Assembly: GCA_034769895.1 (NCBI GenBank) | Contig: CM068372.1 | Location: 379,223,910-379,287,909, forward strand | Direction of reading: 5' to 3' | Origin: Magicicada septendecula | Lineage: Eukaryota; Arthropoda; Insecta; Hemiptera; Cicadidae | Length of the DNA stretch: 64,000 bases | Shown: positions 34,797-45,977 of the stretch, in pieces | Numbering within the stretch: the first letter of the stretch is position 1 | Layout of the letters: each line of letters starts with the position of its first letter | Program-made: the position numbers and the translations under genes | The notes under the pieces: model-generated | The model's input: only the letters and a program-made list of their open reading frames with translations | Told to the model about the DNA's origin: nothing | Databases searched by the model: none

Positions 34797-37100
34797 ATGC
34801 ACAGGAGAGCTACATCAAGAAAAAGGGCTATGGAGGCCGAGCAGGAGATAAACATGGAGGATAAAGAAGCGACACCAGTGGAAGATGTGGAGTTAATGTT
34901 ACCGCCAGCAGAACCAAATAAGCCTGCACCACAGAAGGAACAACCGGAGAAATCCACCGCAAAGGAAGATACAAAATTTGATCAAATGATGGAGATGTTA
35001 CTCCGAGAGTTTAAAACGACAAAGGAAGAGTTGGGTAATAAGATGGAGGAGAATAGTAAGAAGATGGAGGAGAAGATGGAAGAAAATAGTAAGAAGCTGG
35101 AAAACGATAACCAACAATTGAAAGAAGAGTTGGGTAATAAAATCGGAGATACCAATAAGAAAATCGAGGAGAATAGTAAGAAGATGGAGGAGGAAATGAA
35201 GAATGATAATCAACGATTGAAGAAAGAGTTGGGCAAGAAAATTGGAGATACTAGCAAGAAGATGGAGGAGAAGATGGAAGCAAACAGTAAGAAGATAGAA
35301 GAGAAGATGGAAGAAAATATTCAGAAAATTGAGGAGAAAATGGAGGAAATAAAGACTGAAAATAAACAGTCGAAAGAGGAATTAACCCAGATAAGCCAAA
35401 AACTGGAAGAAACCAACAAGAGGATGGAAGAAACAAATCAGAAAATGGAAAGCAATAGTCAGCAATTGAGAGAAGAATTGAAGGAGACGAACCAAGAAAA
35501 CATGAACCGGATAGACGGAAGAATGGAAATATTGAAGGAAGAATTGAGCCAGAAGATAGCTGAAAACAATGAGACAATCAGCAAGAAAGTAGAAGAGGAA
35601 ATAACGGTAATCGAACAAAGGGTTACCAGAGCTGACGAAAAATGGAGTCAAACCGAACAAGAAGTACGGAGTATCAGAACAGAAATAAATACAAAGGTTA
35701 ACAACATCGAAGAAACAACTAGGAAGACATTGGAGGAAAAACTAAAGGAAACACGGGAAGACTGGGAGCGAGTGCAGGACCGATTCACAGAAAAATGCGA
35801 CGGCATAGAAGCTGCTGTGACCAGTATCAACAGTCAGGTACAACAGAACCAGACAGATATAGACCTATTCCATAGTCGACCGACAACCATTACCAGTTGT
35901 CCCAACAGTGAAAATCGTGAAGGGATTAACTTCAGGTTTTATAAAAATAAACCCATGGAATTCCTAGCAAGAATCGAGGAATACTTTGCCAAACACAGAG
36001 GTAATCGCTGGAGGGAGAACAAAGAGGTGCTGGACGAATCATTCAAGGAAATAGCAGACAATTGGTGGATGGCAATAAGAGACGAGGTGACCGACTATCA
36101 ACAATTTAGAAGGCTATTCAAAGCCAAATATTGGTCGGAATCAACGCAAAATATCGCCAGAGACGGGATATGCCATGGGAAGTACAACCCATATGGAAAC
36201 CAAACCTTAACGGCGTACTTTTTGGGAAAGGTGTGCGTGGCCAAACATCTAGAGCCCCGAATACCGGAAGAATGCCTGGTCAGCAAACTCTCATACCACT
36301 ACGAGGAGGATATTATCAGAGCCAGACGAAACAGTCAAATAAAAACGGTGCAAGCCATGACCGAGCTTTTAGAGATGTACGAGCACGAAGACTATTACCG
36401 TCAAAGTCGCAGGAGGTATGAAAAGCCAGAACCAAGGAATAACAACAATAATTTGAATAATAATAATAATCGGCAGAATGTGGGTAATAATAACAATTAT
36501 AATTCCGCAAATCGGAATAATGCCGAGTACAATTATAACCCCAGAAATAACAATAATTTGCCCCGTTTTAACAACAATAATAATAACAGTAATATTCCTC
36601 GAATAAATAATAATAACAACAACCACAACAATAATAATCATAATAATAATAGCCGTCCCCAAAATAACAACGGTTATTATAATCATAATAGTAACTATGT
36701 TCCAAATGGTCAGAGGAACCCCAACCTTTCTAATAATAATAATTATCATGGTAATTATAACCGAAATTACCCAAGTGGAGGTAACCACAATTACAGGGCA
36801 TATCGACCTAATGTTAATTACATCCGAGCAGAAGGCAGTGGACACAGGAGGTACCAGCCTCAAAGAAGGAGCCGATACTACGAGTACGAGACTTTCCAAG
36901 GGAGCCAGGGAAGTAATCGGTACAGAGAGTACGAGCCCAGACGTAGTTCCAGCCTGGATAATCAGCGAAGACTACCTGTAACAGAAGCCCAACCAGACGA
37001 TCGAGCAGAACCAAACGAATCAGCCTCAGGACTTCAAGCTGACGCTTCCAACGGCCTGACCCGTAATGAAGCGGAACATTTAAACGAACGGAGGCAGTAA
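34797..37100 (+). CDS. gag: Gag polyprotein, copy 2 (intact, 767 aa)
   Basis: Structural protein expected to form the retrotransposon particle and bind its RNA. The N terminus (1-60) is acidic and Pro-rich. Residues about 60-345 are a long coiled coil built from Lys-Lys-Met-Glu-Glu-Lys-Met-Glu-Glu-Asn-type repeats. Residues about 375-545 look like a Ty3/Gypsy capsid domain (Phe-Tyr-Lys-Asn-Lys-Pro-Met-Glu-Phe, then a Trp-Trp and Phe-Arg-Arg-Leu-Phe helix). Residues about 550-690 are an Asn-rich tail with Arg/Tyr, and the end is Arg/Glu-rich. There is no CCHC zinc knuckle; the basic, Asn-rich tail may take over nucleic-acid binding (inference). The start is the first ATG after the leader, and the frame is the same in all three copies. 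The gene ends 53 bases before the pol ATG, in the frame +1 to pol. Confidence 0.92.
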   Translation: MHRRATSRKRAMEAEQEINMEDKEATPVEDVELMLPPAEPNKPAPQKEQPEKSTAKEDTKFDQMMEMLLREFKTTKEELGNKMEENSKKMEEKMEENSKKLENDNQQLKEELGNKIGDTNKKIEENSKKMEEEMKNDNQRLKKELGKKIGDTSKKMEEKMEANSKKIEEKMEENIQKIEEKMEEIKTENKQSKEELTQISQKLEETNKRMEETNQKMESNSQQLREELKETNQENMNRIDGRMEILKEELSQKIAENNETISKKVEEEITVIEQRVTRADEKWSQTEQEVRSIRTEINTKVNNIEETTRKTLEEKLKETREDWERVQDRFTEKCDGIEAAVTSINSQVQQNQTDIDLFHSRPTTITSCPNSENREGINFRFYKNKPMEFLARIEEYFAKHRGNRWRENKEVLDESFKEIADNWWMAIRDEVTDYQQFRRLFKAKYWSESTQNIARDGICHGKYNPYGNQTLTAYFLGKVCVAKHLEPRIPEECLVSKLSYHYEEDIIRARRNSQIKTVQAMTELLEMYEHEDYYRQSRRRYEKPEPRNNNNNLNNNNNRQNVGNNNNYNSANRNNAEYNYNPRNNNNLPRFNNNNNNSNIPRINNNNNNHNNNNHNNNSRPQNNNGYYNHNSNYVPNGQRNPNLSNNNNYHGNYNRNYPSGGNHNYRAYRPNVNYIRAEGSGHRRYQPQRRSRYYEYETFQGSQGSNRYREYEPRRSSSLDNQRRLPVTEAQPDDRAEPNESASGLQADASNGLTRNEAEHLNERRQ

Positions 37101-37141
37101 TAAAATCCAATGACCCTTTACTGCTCCAATCTGCTGGGTTT
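37079..37141 (+). promoter_or_regulatory. Programmed -1 frameshift signal: U UUA AAC plus H-type pseudoknot
   Basis: T TTA AAC at 37079-37085 is exactly in gag phase (codons TTA at 37080 and AAC at 37083). It is a well-known efficient -1 slippery heptamer. The pol frame is open from 37070, so a -1 slip leads without a stop into pol. Four bases downstream, GGAGGCAGTAA (37090-37100, including the gag stop) pairs with TTACTGCTCC (37118-37127) with one bulged G. Loop bases AAATCCA (37103-37109) can pair with TGGGTTT (37135-37141), completing a pseudoknot. The spacer is slightly short. All parts are identical in the three copies. Confidence 0.8.
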
Positions 37142-37153
37142 AATCAAGTAGGT

Positions 37154-40100
37154 ATGAATGTGAAGAAAACCAGAAAAAATTTTACCATAATATACAGCAA
37201 TTATTTAAAGGATATCCGTAAGGACCTATTAGAAGAAAGTGAGCTTAATATTAAAAATAATGATAATGAAATAATATACATAATCGCAGAAATTGAAGGT
37301 ATTTCTGTTCCTATAATGATAGACACTGGAGCCAATGTCTCCATAATAAATCGAAATGAATTGGACCGGATACAGCAGGAATGCCATAAAAACTTACCGG
37401 TACTACCTATTAATAACATTGTACTTGTAGGAGCTACCGGCCGACAGAACAAGACCATAAGAAAGCAGGTATCCCTCAATGTCAAAAGTCAGGGCATTAG
37501 TGTGGATATGATATTTCTTGTTGCAGCCGGATTACCTTTCAACATCATGATAGGATGCGACATATTGCGCCGAAACTCAGCAATTATCGACTTGTGCCGA
37601 GGAAGGGTATCACTCTTTGCTGAAGGTTCAACCTGGATAGCCAATTTAACTGATAACAAGACTTTAGACTCCAAACGACTTCTCGACCACCAAAATAAGG
37701 TGAATTACTTATCCAACCACTCAACAAACAACAAGCCAGTACATCAAGATTCGGAGGAAGACCTATGGAAACAAAAGATCCAAGAGATACGTAACTTCCA
37801 GTGCCACAATACTAACGAGCAACTAACGGAAGACCAGCGGAATCAATTGGTAGAAATATATGAGAAATATCGAGCTGTATTTTCTGACGAACCTGGAAAG
37901 ATCCGGAACTACCAATGCTCAATACGATTCAGAGAACCGGTAGAATTCAACCGAAAGTCATACCCAATAGCACAATCTTTGAAAGAAGCCGTACGATCAG
38001 AGATCCAGAATATGATCCGTAGAGATATCATCGAGAGCAGTCAATCGCCATACACTAGCCCAATTGTGGCCATACAAAAGAAAAATGGGAAGGTAAGACT
38101 TTGCCTTGACGCTCGTGAGATAAATAAGATGATAATAAACGATCGTACCTCACCTGGCGAAATTGATGAAATTCTGAAGAGGTTCCACGGAACACGATTC
38201 ATTACCACCTGGGATACGGTATGCGGCTATTGGCAAGTGGAGTTGCACCCAGCAAGCCGACAATACATGGCGTTCATCTTCGAAGGGCGCAATTATCAGT
38301 TTAAGAGATTGCCCTTCGGGTTGGTGAATTCAGTAGCTGTTTTTGTCGCCTGTATGGATCATATACTAGGACCAGAAGCGCTCCAATTCACAACTGTCTA
38401 TGTTGATGATCTCCTAATAACATCAACCAGCTGGGAGGAACACTGTTATCGTGTGGAGTATGTTTTGAAGAAGCTTGCTGAAAATAATGTCACCCTTAAA
38501 CTGGACAAGTCCAAGCTTATAGCTAAAGAAGTTCAATTCCTGGGTTTCCAGCTAAACAGTCAAGGAATAACACCATCAACAGAAAAGGTAGACGCCATAC
38601 AACGATTCCCTACACCAAAAAACAGAAGGCAACTACAATCATTTTTGGGCCTATGTAACTATTATAGGAAGTTCCAGAATAATCATTCCGAACTAACAGC
38701 CCAGTTTCAGTACCAGTTATCGTCCAAGAATAAATGGCGATGGGGTCAAGAACAAGACGAGACCTTCAAATCAATTAAAGAGAAATTCTTAGATGCAGTA
38801 ATGCTCAACCATCCAGATTTTAACCGACCCTTCTTTCTAAACTGTGACGCTAGTAACATTAGCTTGGGTTCAACACTGTACCAAGAAGATGAAAGTGGAA
38901 ACCATCTAGTAGTGAGCTTTGCTAGCAGAACCCTTAACCAGTGTGAGAAGAACTATAATGTGACGGAAAAAGAACTGCTAAGTGTAGTCTTTGCCTGCGG
39001 GAAGTTTCGGACGTATATCCTCGGATATCCGGTGACCGTCCGAACAGATCACAAGTCAATATCATTTCTAAGAAGATGCAAATTAAGCCATGGTAGATTG
39101 ACCAGATGGGTACTCGCCCTACAGGAATACGATATACAGTGGGAGTATGTTCCTGGAAGGAAAAATGTAGTAGCCGACGTATTGTCAAGAGTGAATCTAG
39201 AAGAACAAACATTCGAAGGCGAAAAGGAGAGCATTTTGAAAATCTATAACATCATTAAGGACAGATCTGATTTAGAGAAGATAGTGCAGGACATCAGCAA
39301 ACACCAGCAGTCCGATCCGAAGTTAAACTCTATTAAACTTCGTCTCTCCAACCAAGATGACAGAATAAACAAATTTTATTGTATACATAATGGGATTTTA
39401 TTCATCAAGACATCCCTTGACGAAGACGTTTGGAAGATCATGATCCCTACTACCATCGAAAAGGATATCATCCTGGACTATCACCTACGATACGGTCACA
39501 TGGGAGCCATGAAGGTGATCAAGGCAATAGAAGAGAATTGTCACATCAAAAGTATCAATAGAAAAACTAGAAACTACCTTAAAACCTGTATGATATGTCA
39601 ATTGGTGAAAACCAACAATGAGAGAAAGGAAGGTATGATGATACCAATTACCTCACAAACCAAACTGGAAAAGGTCTTTCTGGACATATGTGGTCCATTT
39701 CCCCGCAGTGGCGGACGCCATCGATACAAGTATATTGTTATTATGATGGATCATTTTACAAAATTTACAAAACTATACCCTGTGAACAGAGCCACCACTC
39801 TGAAGACTCTAGAAATAATAACAAATCATTACATTCCAGAGGTAGGAAGCCCGATATCCATAATCACCGACCATGGAACGCAATTTAAGGGTTGGCGGTG
39901 GAGAAACACTCTGAATACATTGGGCATTAAGACATACAAGACGTCTGTCTACCACCCCAGCAGCAATCCAGCGGAGAGGGTACTGCGAGAGGTCGGAAGA
40001 ATATTACGGACTTATTGCAATAACCAACAAAAGAAGTGGCAAGAATATTTATTAGCGACTGAAGAATTCCTTAATTTGTCATATCACACCGCTATTGGTA

Positions 40101-40489
40101 CCACTCCATACACGGCAATGTATGAAAGACCACCTCCGAGAGAAATACAAGACATAATAGAGTTCCCCAGGAGTCAAGAATACAAATTCAATCGAATTAG
40201 ATTCTACAATAAATTGGCTGAAGACCAGGAAAGGCACAAGAACAAATATCAAAAGGCTGTTAAGAAAATAATCAGCTATGAAGTCGGAGAAAAGGTACTG
40301 CTAAAAAACAGGGAATTACCCAGTACTTTGGAAGGCATTACCAAAAAGTTATTACTGCTGTATACCGGCCCATACCTGATTATTAAAAACAATAATAATA
40401 ATACATATGTACTAAAGGATATCATTTCGAATAAAGTAAAAGGAACTTATAATCAGTTGTCTATTAAAAAATATTTGGAGGACTCATAG
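37154..40489 (+). CDS. pol: Pol polyprotein, copy 2 (intact, 1111 aa from first ATG)
   Basis: Enzymes for retrotransposition. Aspartic protease: Asp-Thr-Gly-Ala at 57-60, with the Ile-Gly-Cys-Asp-Ile-Leu flap-side block downstream. Reverse transcriptase: about 270-460, with Leu-Pro-Phe-Gly-Leu and Tyr-Val-Asp-Asp at 416-419. RNase H: Asp565, Glu607, Asp632. Integrase: His777/His782 and Cys812/Cys815 zinc site, then catalytic Asp844, Asp906 and Glu941 (D, D35E), and a C-terminal domain with Leu-Tyr-Thr-Gly-Pro-Tyr near 1075. All key residues are present. It is most likely made as Gag-Pol through the -1 shift at 37079; the ATG at 37154 is simply the first in frame. Order PR-RT-RH-IN is Ty3/Gypsy type. 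The clade inside Gypsy is unresolved. Confidence 0.95.
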   Translation: MNVKKTRKNFTIIYSNYLKDIRKDLLEESELNIKNNDNEIIYIIAEIEGISVPIMIDTGANVSIINRNELDRIQQECHKNLPVLPINNIVLVGATGRQNKTIRKQVSLNVKSQGISVDMIFLVAAGLPFNIMIGCDILRRNSAIIDLCRGRVSLFAEGSTWIANLTDNKTLDSKRLLDHQNKVNYLSNHSTNNKPVHQDSEEDLWKQKIQEIRNFQCHNTNEQLTEDQRNQLVEIYEKYRAVFSDEPGKIRNYQCSIRFREPVEFNRKSYPIAQSLKEAVRSEIQNMIRRDIIESSQSPYTSPIVAIQKKNGKVRLCLDAREINKMIINDRTSPGEIDEILKRFHGTRFITTWDTVCGYWQVELHPASRQYMAFIFEGRNYQFKRLPFGLVNSVAVFVACMDHILGPEALQFTTVYVDDLLITSTSWEEHCYRVEYVLKKLAENNVTLKLDKSKLIAKEVQFLGFQLNSQGITPSTEKVDAIQRFPTPKNRRQLQSFLGLCNYYRKFQNNHSELTAQFQYQLSSKNKWRWGQEQDETFKSIKEKFLDAVMLNHPDFNRPFFLNCDASNISLGSTLYQEDESGNHLVVSFASRTLNQCEKNYNVTEKELLSVVFACGKFRTYILGYPVTVRTDHKSISFLRRCKLSHGRLTRWVLALQEYDIQWEYVPGRKNVVADVLSRVNLEEQTFEGEKESILKIYNIIKDRSDLEKIVQDISKHQQSDPKLNSIKLRLSNQDDRINKFYCIHNGILFIKTSLDEDVWKIMIPTTIEKDIILDYHLRYGHMGAMKVIKAIEENCHIKSINRKTRNYLKTCMICQLVKTNNERKEGMMIPITSQTKLEKVFLDICGPFPRSGGRHRYKYIVIMMDHFTKFTKLYPVNRATTLKTLEIITNHYIPEVGSPISIITDHGTQFKGWRWRNTLNTLGIKTYKTSVYHPSSNPAERVLREVGRILRTYCNNQQKKWQEYLLATEEFLNLSYHTAIGTTPYTAMYERPPPREIQDIIEFPRSQEYKFNRIRFYNKLAEDQERHKNKYQKAVKKIISYEVGEKVLLKNRELPSTLEGITKKLLLLYTGPYLIIKNNNNNTYVLKDIISNKVKGTYNQLSIKKYLEDS

Positions 40490-42443
40490 TTGTGAGATAA
40501 AACTATTATGAAGAAATTGTGAATTTTGATAAGAATATAATTACCAAATTCCAAAAATCAGTAAGCACAACTTACACCAAATATTCGAACAATTGTGAAT
40601 GATGAAATAAGAATTTTGATAAATAGATAATTACAAAATTCAAAAATCAGTAAGTACAACTTACAACAAAACATTTGAAGGACTATTATGAACGAAAAAA
40701 AAAAAAAAAGAATTTTGGTAAGAATAAAAAATTACCAAATTCAAAAATATCGTAAGCACAACTTACACCAAGTATCAGAAAGAATATTGTGAACAAAATA
40801 AGAATTTTGATAAAAATAGATATTTACAAAATTCAAAAATTAGTAAGAACAACTTACACCAAATATCAGAAAGAATATTGTGAACAAAATAAGAATTTTG
40901 ATAAGAATAAAACTACAAAATTCAAAAATGAGTAAGTACAACTTACACCAAATATTCGAACAATTGTGAATGATACAAAAAGAATTTTGATAAATAAATA
41001 ATTACCAAATTCAAAAATATCGTAAGTACAACTTACACCAAATATTCGAACAATTGTGAATGATGAAAAAAGAATTTTGATAAGAATAAAATTACAAAAT
41101 TCAAAAATTAGTAAGCACAATTTACACAAAACATTTAAAAGATTATTGTGAATAAATAAAAGGAATTTTGAACATAATAAGTTTCAAAATTCTAAAGCAA
41201 TAGTAAGTACAAGCTACACAAATATCCAAAGACTATTATGCAAGTAAAAAGAATTTGGATGCAGATAATAATTGTCCAAATTCAAAATAATTAGTAAGTA
41301 CCACTTACACAAACATTCAAAGACTATTATGAATGCAAAAAGAATTTTGAGGAATAATAATTTCAAAATTCAAAACAACAATAAGTACAACTTATACCAA
41401 AATATTTGAAAAACAACTATGAACAAGAAAGAATGTAGTTGAATAAAAATGTCTAAAATTAAGAAACATTAAACTCACATCATTACTCATACAAATGATG
41501 GGAAATAACTCTGAAATATGAAAAAAGATTTTGTAAGAAAGAGATACAAAATTCTAAGGGAGAAAGGAAACCAGAATGTCATATGACTTAATCGAACAAA
41601 TTAACCAAACTCACAAAGAAAATAATTTAATAAAAATGGAACAATGAAGAAGGACCAGCTCACTAAAGACCAAATAGTGAGACCAGAAACCAAAAAACAA
41701 AAACCTGATACTAATAATGATAATGCTGTTACAACAACCACTGTTATAGTGAAAGTGATAAAGAATTAATTAATGTTATACCATGACCAATAAAAGTAAC
41801 TCAATGAATACCAGATGGTAGAAAGAGTAAATATAAATACTACTTACTATGTAAACATGATGAAATGTATATGATACCACATACCTAAACCACCTAATAT
41901 GGAATAAGCTTTAAGAGAGAAGAAGAGTCAAGTGTATAAAAGTATTAATTAATATAACGTATTATGAAGTGAAGAATCTAAAGATGTTTATTTTAGTCAA
42001 AAATGACTACTTTTACTGTTTATTTATTTTTATGACTGGATGTAGAAAATGCCATCAGTCTTATGTGTTGAGCAGAGATGATAATACCTCTGGACTCAAT
42101 TGAAGTATTGGACAACAGGGATTGAAGCCAAAAGTGCCACTCTGAACTGTTCCAATTAATTTGTTAGGGAATGTTAGGGAGTAAACATACTGGTGAGGAA
42201 GCACCAAATAAGAAGGAATATAAAATGATAATGTTATACACAAGATTGAAGATCACTTATCAATGAAAAAAGAAACTAATGAAGGAGATACACATCAGCT
42301 GAGAGGAAGCAATGGTGGAAAAAGAAGGTATATACAGTGAAAACATGTAATCACGGAGAAAATGTAAATACAAAAGAATTAGTAGTAATTATTTCATCCA
42401 TACGGAGTATGATCTGAACTAATCACTTTTACAGGAGAGCATA
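40490..42443 (+). other. 3' untranslated region of copy 2, with polypurine tract
   Basis: Matches the copy 1 region: repeat array, then about 1 kb of AT-rich non-coding sequence, then AGGAGAGCATA before LTR 3. No envelope-like frame. Confidence 0.75.
40506..41421 (+). repeat. Ten tandem dual-hairpin units, copy 2
   Basis: Same ten units as copy 1. Unit 5 here has the paired form GTAAGTACAACTTAC (about 40931), where copy 1 has ACATAC. The last unit, ATAAGT-ACA-ACTTAT, is at 41381. The poly-A run in unit 3 is one base shorter than or equal to copy 1 and shorter than copy 3, showing slippage. Confidence 0.82.
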
Positions 42444-45400
42444 TGTAACATAACAAAATTATCACACTAAACATTTGAATTAATGTTACATGAATAAAAG
42501 AGAAAGTTCCATAGTGAGTGAGAGGAATAAATTGTTTAAGGATTACACTAGAAACTGTATAATTAAGTCTATAAAATGTTAATAAAAATGGAAGATAATA
42601 AAGAAAACCATTAATTAAAATAACCTACTATGAAAAAACCAGTTAAACCAGCAGTATACCCAGTAGATTGGGGAAGCAGTACAAAAAGGGAAGGACCATA
42701 AAAAAGGAAATAATCTGTCATGAAACCATTTTAATAAGGAAACTACTAATGTGATATTTGAAGAAGGGACGAAACATATCAAGATTCCAACAAAGAGACC
42801 AGAAACAGGAAGAGATATGCCAAAACAAAATGTTAATCATATAATAAATACCATGAGACAAAATTGAAACCGATATAGGTAAACCCCAAACAAGTTACAA
42901 GATACAATACTATAAAAACAAATTGTATATTAGTTGTAAGTGTAACATGTCAAAAAATATGTCAAAAGAGACTACCATAGAGTAGAACTCACTAAAAAGA
43001 CTACCAGAGTGTAGAATACAATAAAGTGAAGTGAGATAACAAAATTAAGGAACTACAGAGTGTACAGTGAGAAACATAGTTAAAAAATCTATGAAAAAAT
43101 CTTCAATGAGGTTTAAGTATTATAAAAAGACTACCATGAGTGTAGAATAATAATAATAAAACCATTGAAATGAAAGACGGTCTAAGGACTGACAACATTA
43201 CTAGTAATAAGAGTTTTAAATTAGATATAAGAAGGACTATTACATATAAAATGTTTTCTTTAATTATAACTAAATAAATGGTGAGGACAAAAATACCAAA
43301 GGACAGTTCATAACTGAAGGTATGCCTAATATTAAGATGTTTATTATTTATTATTAATTAAATAATATTTTAGATGTAAGGTGTAAATAGATACACGAGG
43401 TTTTTTATCACAGTTAAAGTGTTTTCATAAGAATAATACATACACAAGACAGTTAGTGACTGACAGTGTTACTAGTAATAGGAGTTTTTTATGTTTTCTA
43501 ATTAAATTATGTCTAGGATAAGCTATGTTGTTATCATTTGATGATACAGGAAAAAATAATAGGAATAAGATGTTTTTGTTAAAATTAGGTGATATATGGA
43601 GAATAGTTGATAATAAGATGTTTTTGTTAAAATTAGGCATAAGATGTTCATGTTATGGTTCAATGATGTTATTAGTATAAAGAAAGTTTAGTAGATACAA
43701 GATATTCTATTGTAATTAAAATCATGTCATTTAATTTTCCATTGTGTAAGTCAGAGAGGCAAGTAGGGCATAAAAATGTAATAGTTTTATTCAAATCAGT
43801 AAACCATGTATAATGTACAAACAGACCCACCAAGACACTATGTTTGTAAACACAGAATGGCCTATAAACAAAAAAAAAAACTATCTATCAAAGAATTAAT
43901 CTATGTAATAGGAATAGAATTCAATACATACAATACAGAAATTGAAAATATAATTAATACAGATACAGTTAATAGCAAATAGAATGACAAAAGAAAGAAA
44001 ACTAACTTCTTTTGGAAACAGTCAAAAATAGGCTTATGATAGTAATAAAATCAGACTAAACAGCAAATTAATCAATATTGAAATGTTTTAATAACCAAAT
44101 TATTAACAACAAAGTAATTACGGAGTTATTAGGTGTATTCCAGAGAAATATTATACCGAAAAAACAAATAAAAACCTTTAAAACACTGAATTTGTACAAA
44201 ATATGGGGCATACAATTATTATATAAAATTGTAATTTTTGGGCTTAAATGAGTTTGAAACAAACCCAGCTATATATCAAAAGATGTAAAATTAAATAATC
44301 AATATTACTGAATAGTTAGATTCATGTAAAATTAAGAAATATTGGAAATACAGTAAAAAATAAGAAAACTTGTTATGTATAGTTAGATAGTGAAACAAGT
44401 CTTAGACAGATATTTTATAATTAAACAATATGAAGAGGAAAAAGACATACCACAAATTGCCCTAAAACGACGACGTTGCGTCGTTTAGTCTATTGTTAAT
44501 CGCAAAGCTGAACAGTTGAAAAATGTATTAGTGGAGTTTTGAAAACCAAATAATTTATATTAAAACCAAGTGTGGTTATGTGGCGTGTAACGGAGATGAA
44601 CTAACAAGTAAAATAACATTATCTATCTATGTCTAACACTTCACAAGTTTCCAAAAACACAGAATAACACCATAAAAACGCAACACCAGAAATCGACAGC
44701 CATTTTGATCAATTTTTGGAACAAATTTACAAAACCAACACGCATATTTGAACACTACACTACCCAAGAGATCCATCCAGAATTCGACATCGCAGACGAC
44801 GAGGGGACATTCAACACTATATTTTGGAACAACACCACTTCGCAGGAAAAGGGAACATCGTTTTATTTCTGTGGGAGAAGATCTTCAATTCCAACGGCGT
44901 CATAGCAGATTAAAACCGAGCAGACGGCGGCCATTGCTGAATTTCTATAAAGACGACGGGCCAGTGCTGCCTGGAGCAGAGTGACGTCATTTCTTCGACT
45001 TGGTTCGAATTTTAAATAATTTCTTTCTAATTGACAATTGTAATAATAATTCTGTTCTATTTCAGATGTTAACATTAAGTTTAAGAATACCTGTTAAATG
45101 TATCTTGTTCCTTGCCCTCTGACCATTTCGGCTCGTTAAAAGAACCATAAATCTAAACTTGTAAAAAATATATTTGTTGATTTTTCTCACTGCCGACTGT
45201 GGCGAATATTTGCCAATGCCTGGGACATGCGCAGTTTGACTGGCGCACAATTTTGAATGAATAAACGCAAATCAGTATTCAGTTACCAGCATTGTTTTTA
45301 TTTCTACCATTAAGGTTATTATTATTTTTTTTATTAAGCAAAAACATAACTCACATTGAGAGAATAGATATAGGAGGGAATTACAAACTCAAATAATTAA

Positions 45401-45858
45401 TTAATTGTTAATTAATTAAATTAAATCATTCCAACAAACTCTATACAAGAACGAGAAAAAATATTTGCAGAATTTTTAAAGTTTGATGTATTTATTATTT
45501 ATCAATCAAACACACCTAGTTATAACATATTCTTATCATCAATATTTCTATATTCTATTTATTATTACATTTGAAATTATATCACAATTTGACTAGCCTA
45601 ACAGTGGGACTTTAAGGAGTCAGACTGACCCAGTGATAAACAAAATATCAATATGTATCAACACATATTTCAATTATAATTATATTTTTATTTTTATATT
45701 TGTAATATTATTAATTATATAACAAATTGACTAGCCCAACTAGTGGGGCTAAAGGAAGAACACAATACCTTTGTTATCACCAAAGATACACATATCAATT
45801 CAATTATTTTTAATTTATATCTTTATTTTTATATTTGTAATATTTTTATTATATTACA
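42444..45858 (+). mobile_element. LTR 3, internal shared LTR, 3415 bp
   Basis: 3' LTR of copy 2 and 5' LTR of copy 3. Same landmarks (CRE at 44982). It shares ACATTAAGTTT (about 45071) and ATTTCGGCTCG (about 45125) with LTR 4 against LTRs 1 and 2, but shares CTATGTC (about 44627) with LTR 2 against LTRs 1 and 4. Private: CAATATGTATC (about 45649). Confidence 0.92.
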
Positions 45859-45977
45859 AATTGGCGTCCAACTTAAGGGGCTTTAAATAGGAGATAATAG
45901 TGTTGTAAAATAAGGACGATTGTCCAATTTCCTATTTTTAGCTTGGCAACGGTCAACAGGTCGGAAGAGGGAGCGAG
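45859..45977 (+). promoter_or_regulatory. Primer-binding site and gag leader, copy 3
   Basis: Same lysine-tRNA-like site and leader hairpin as copies 1 and 2; gag starts at 45978. Confidence 0.7.
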
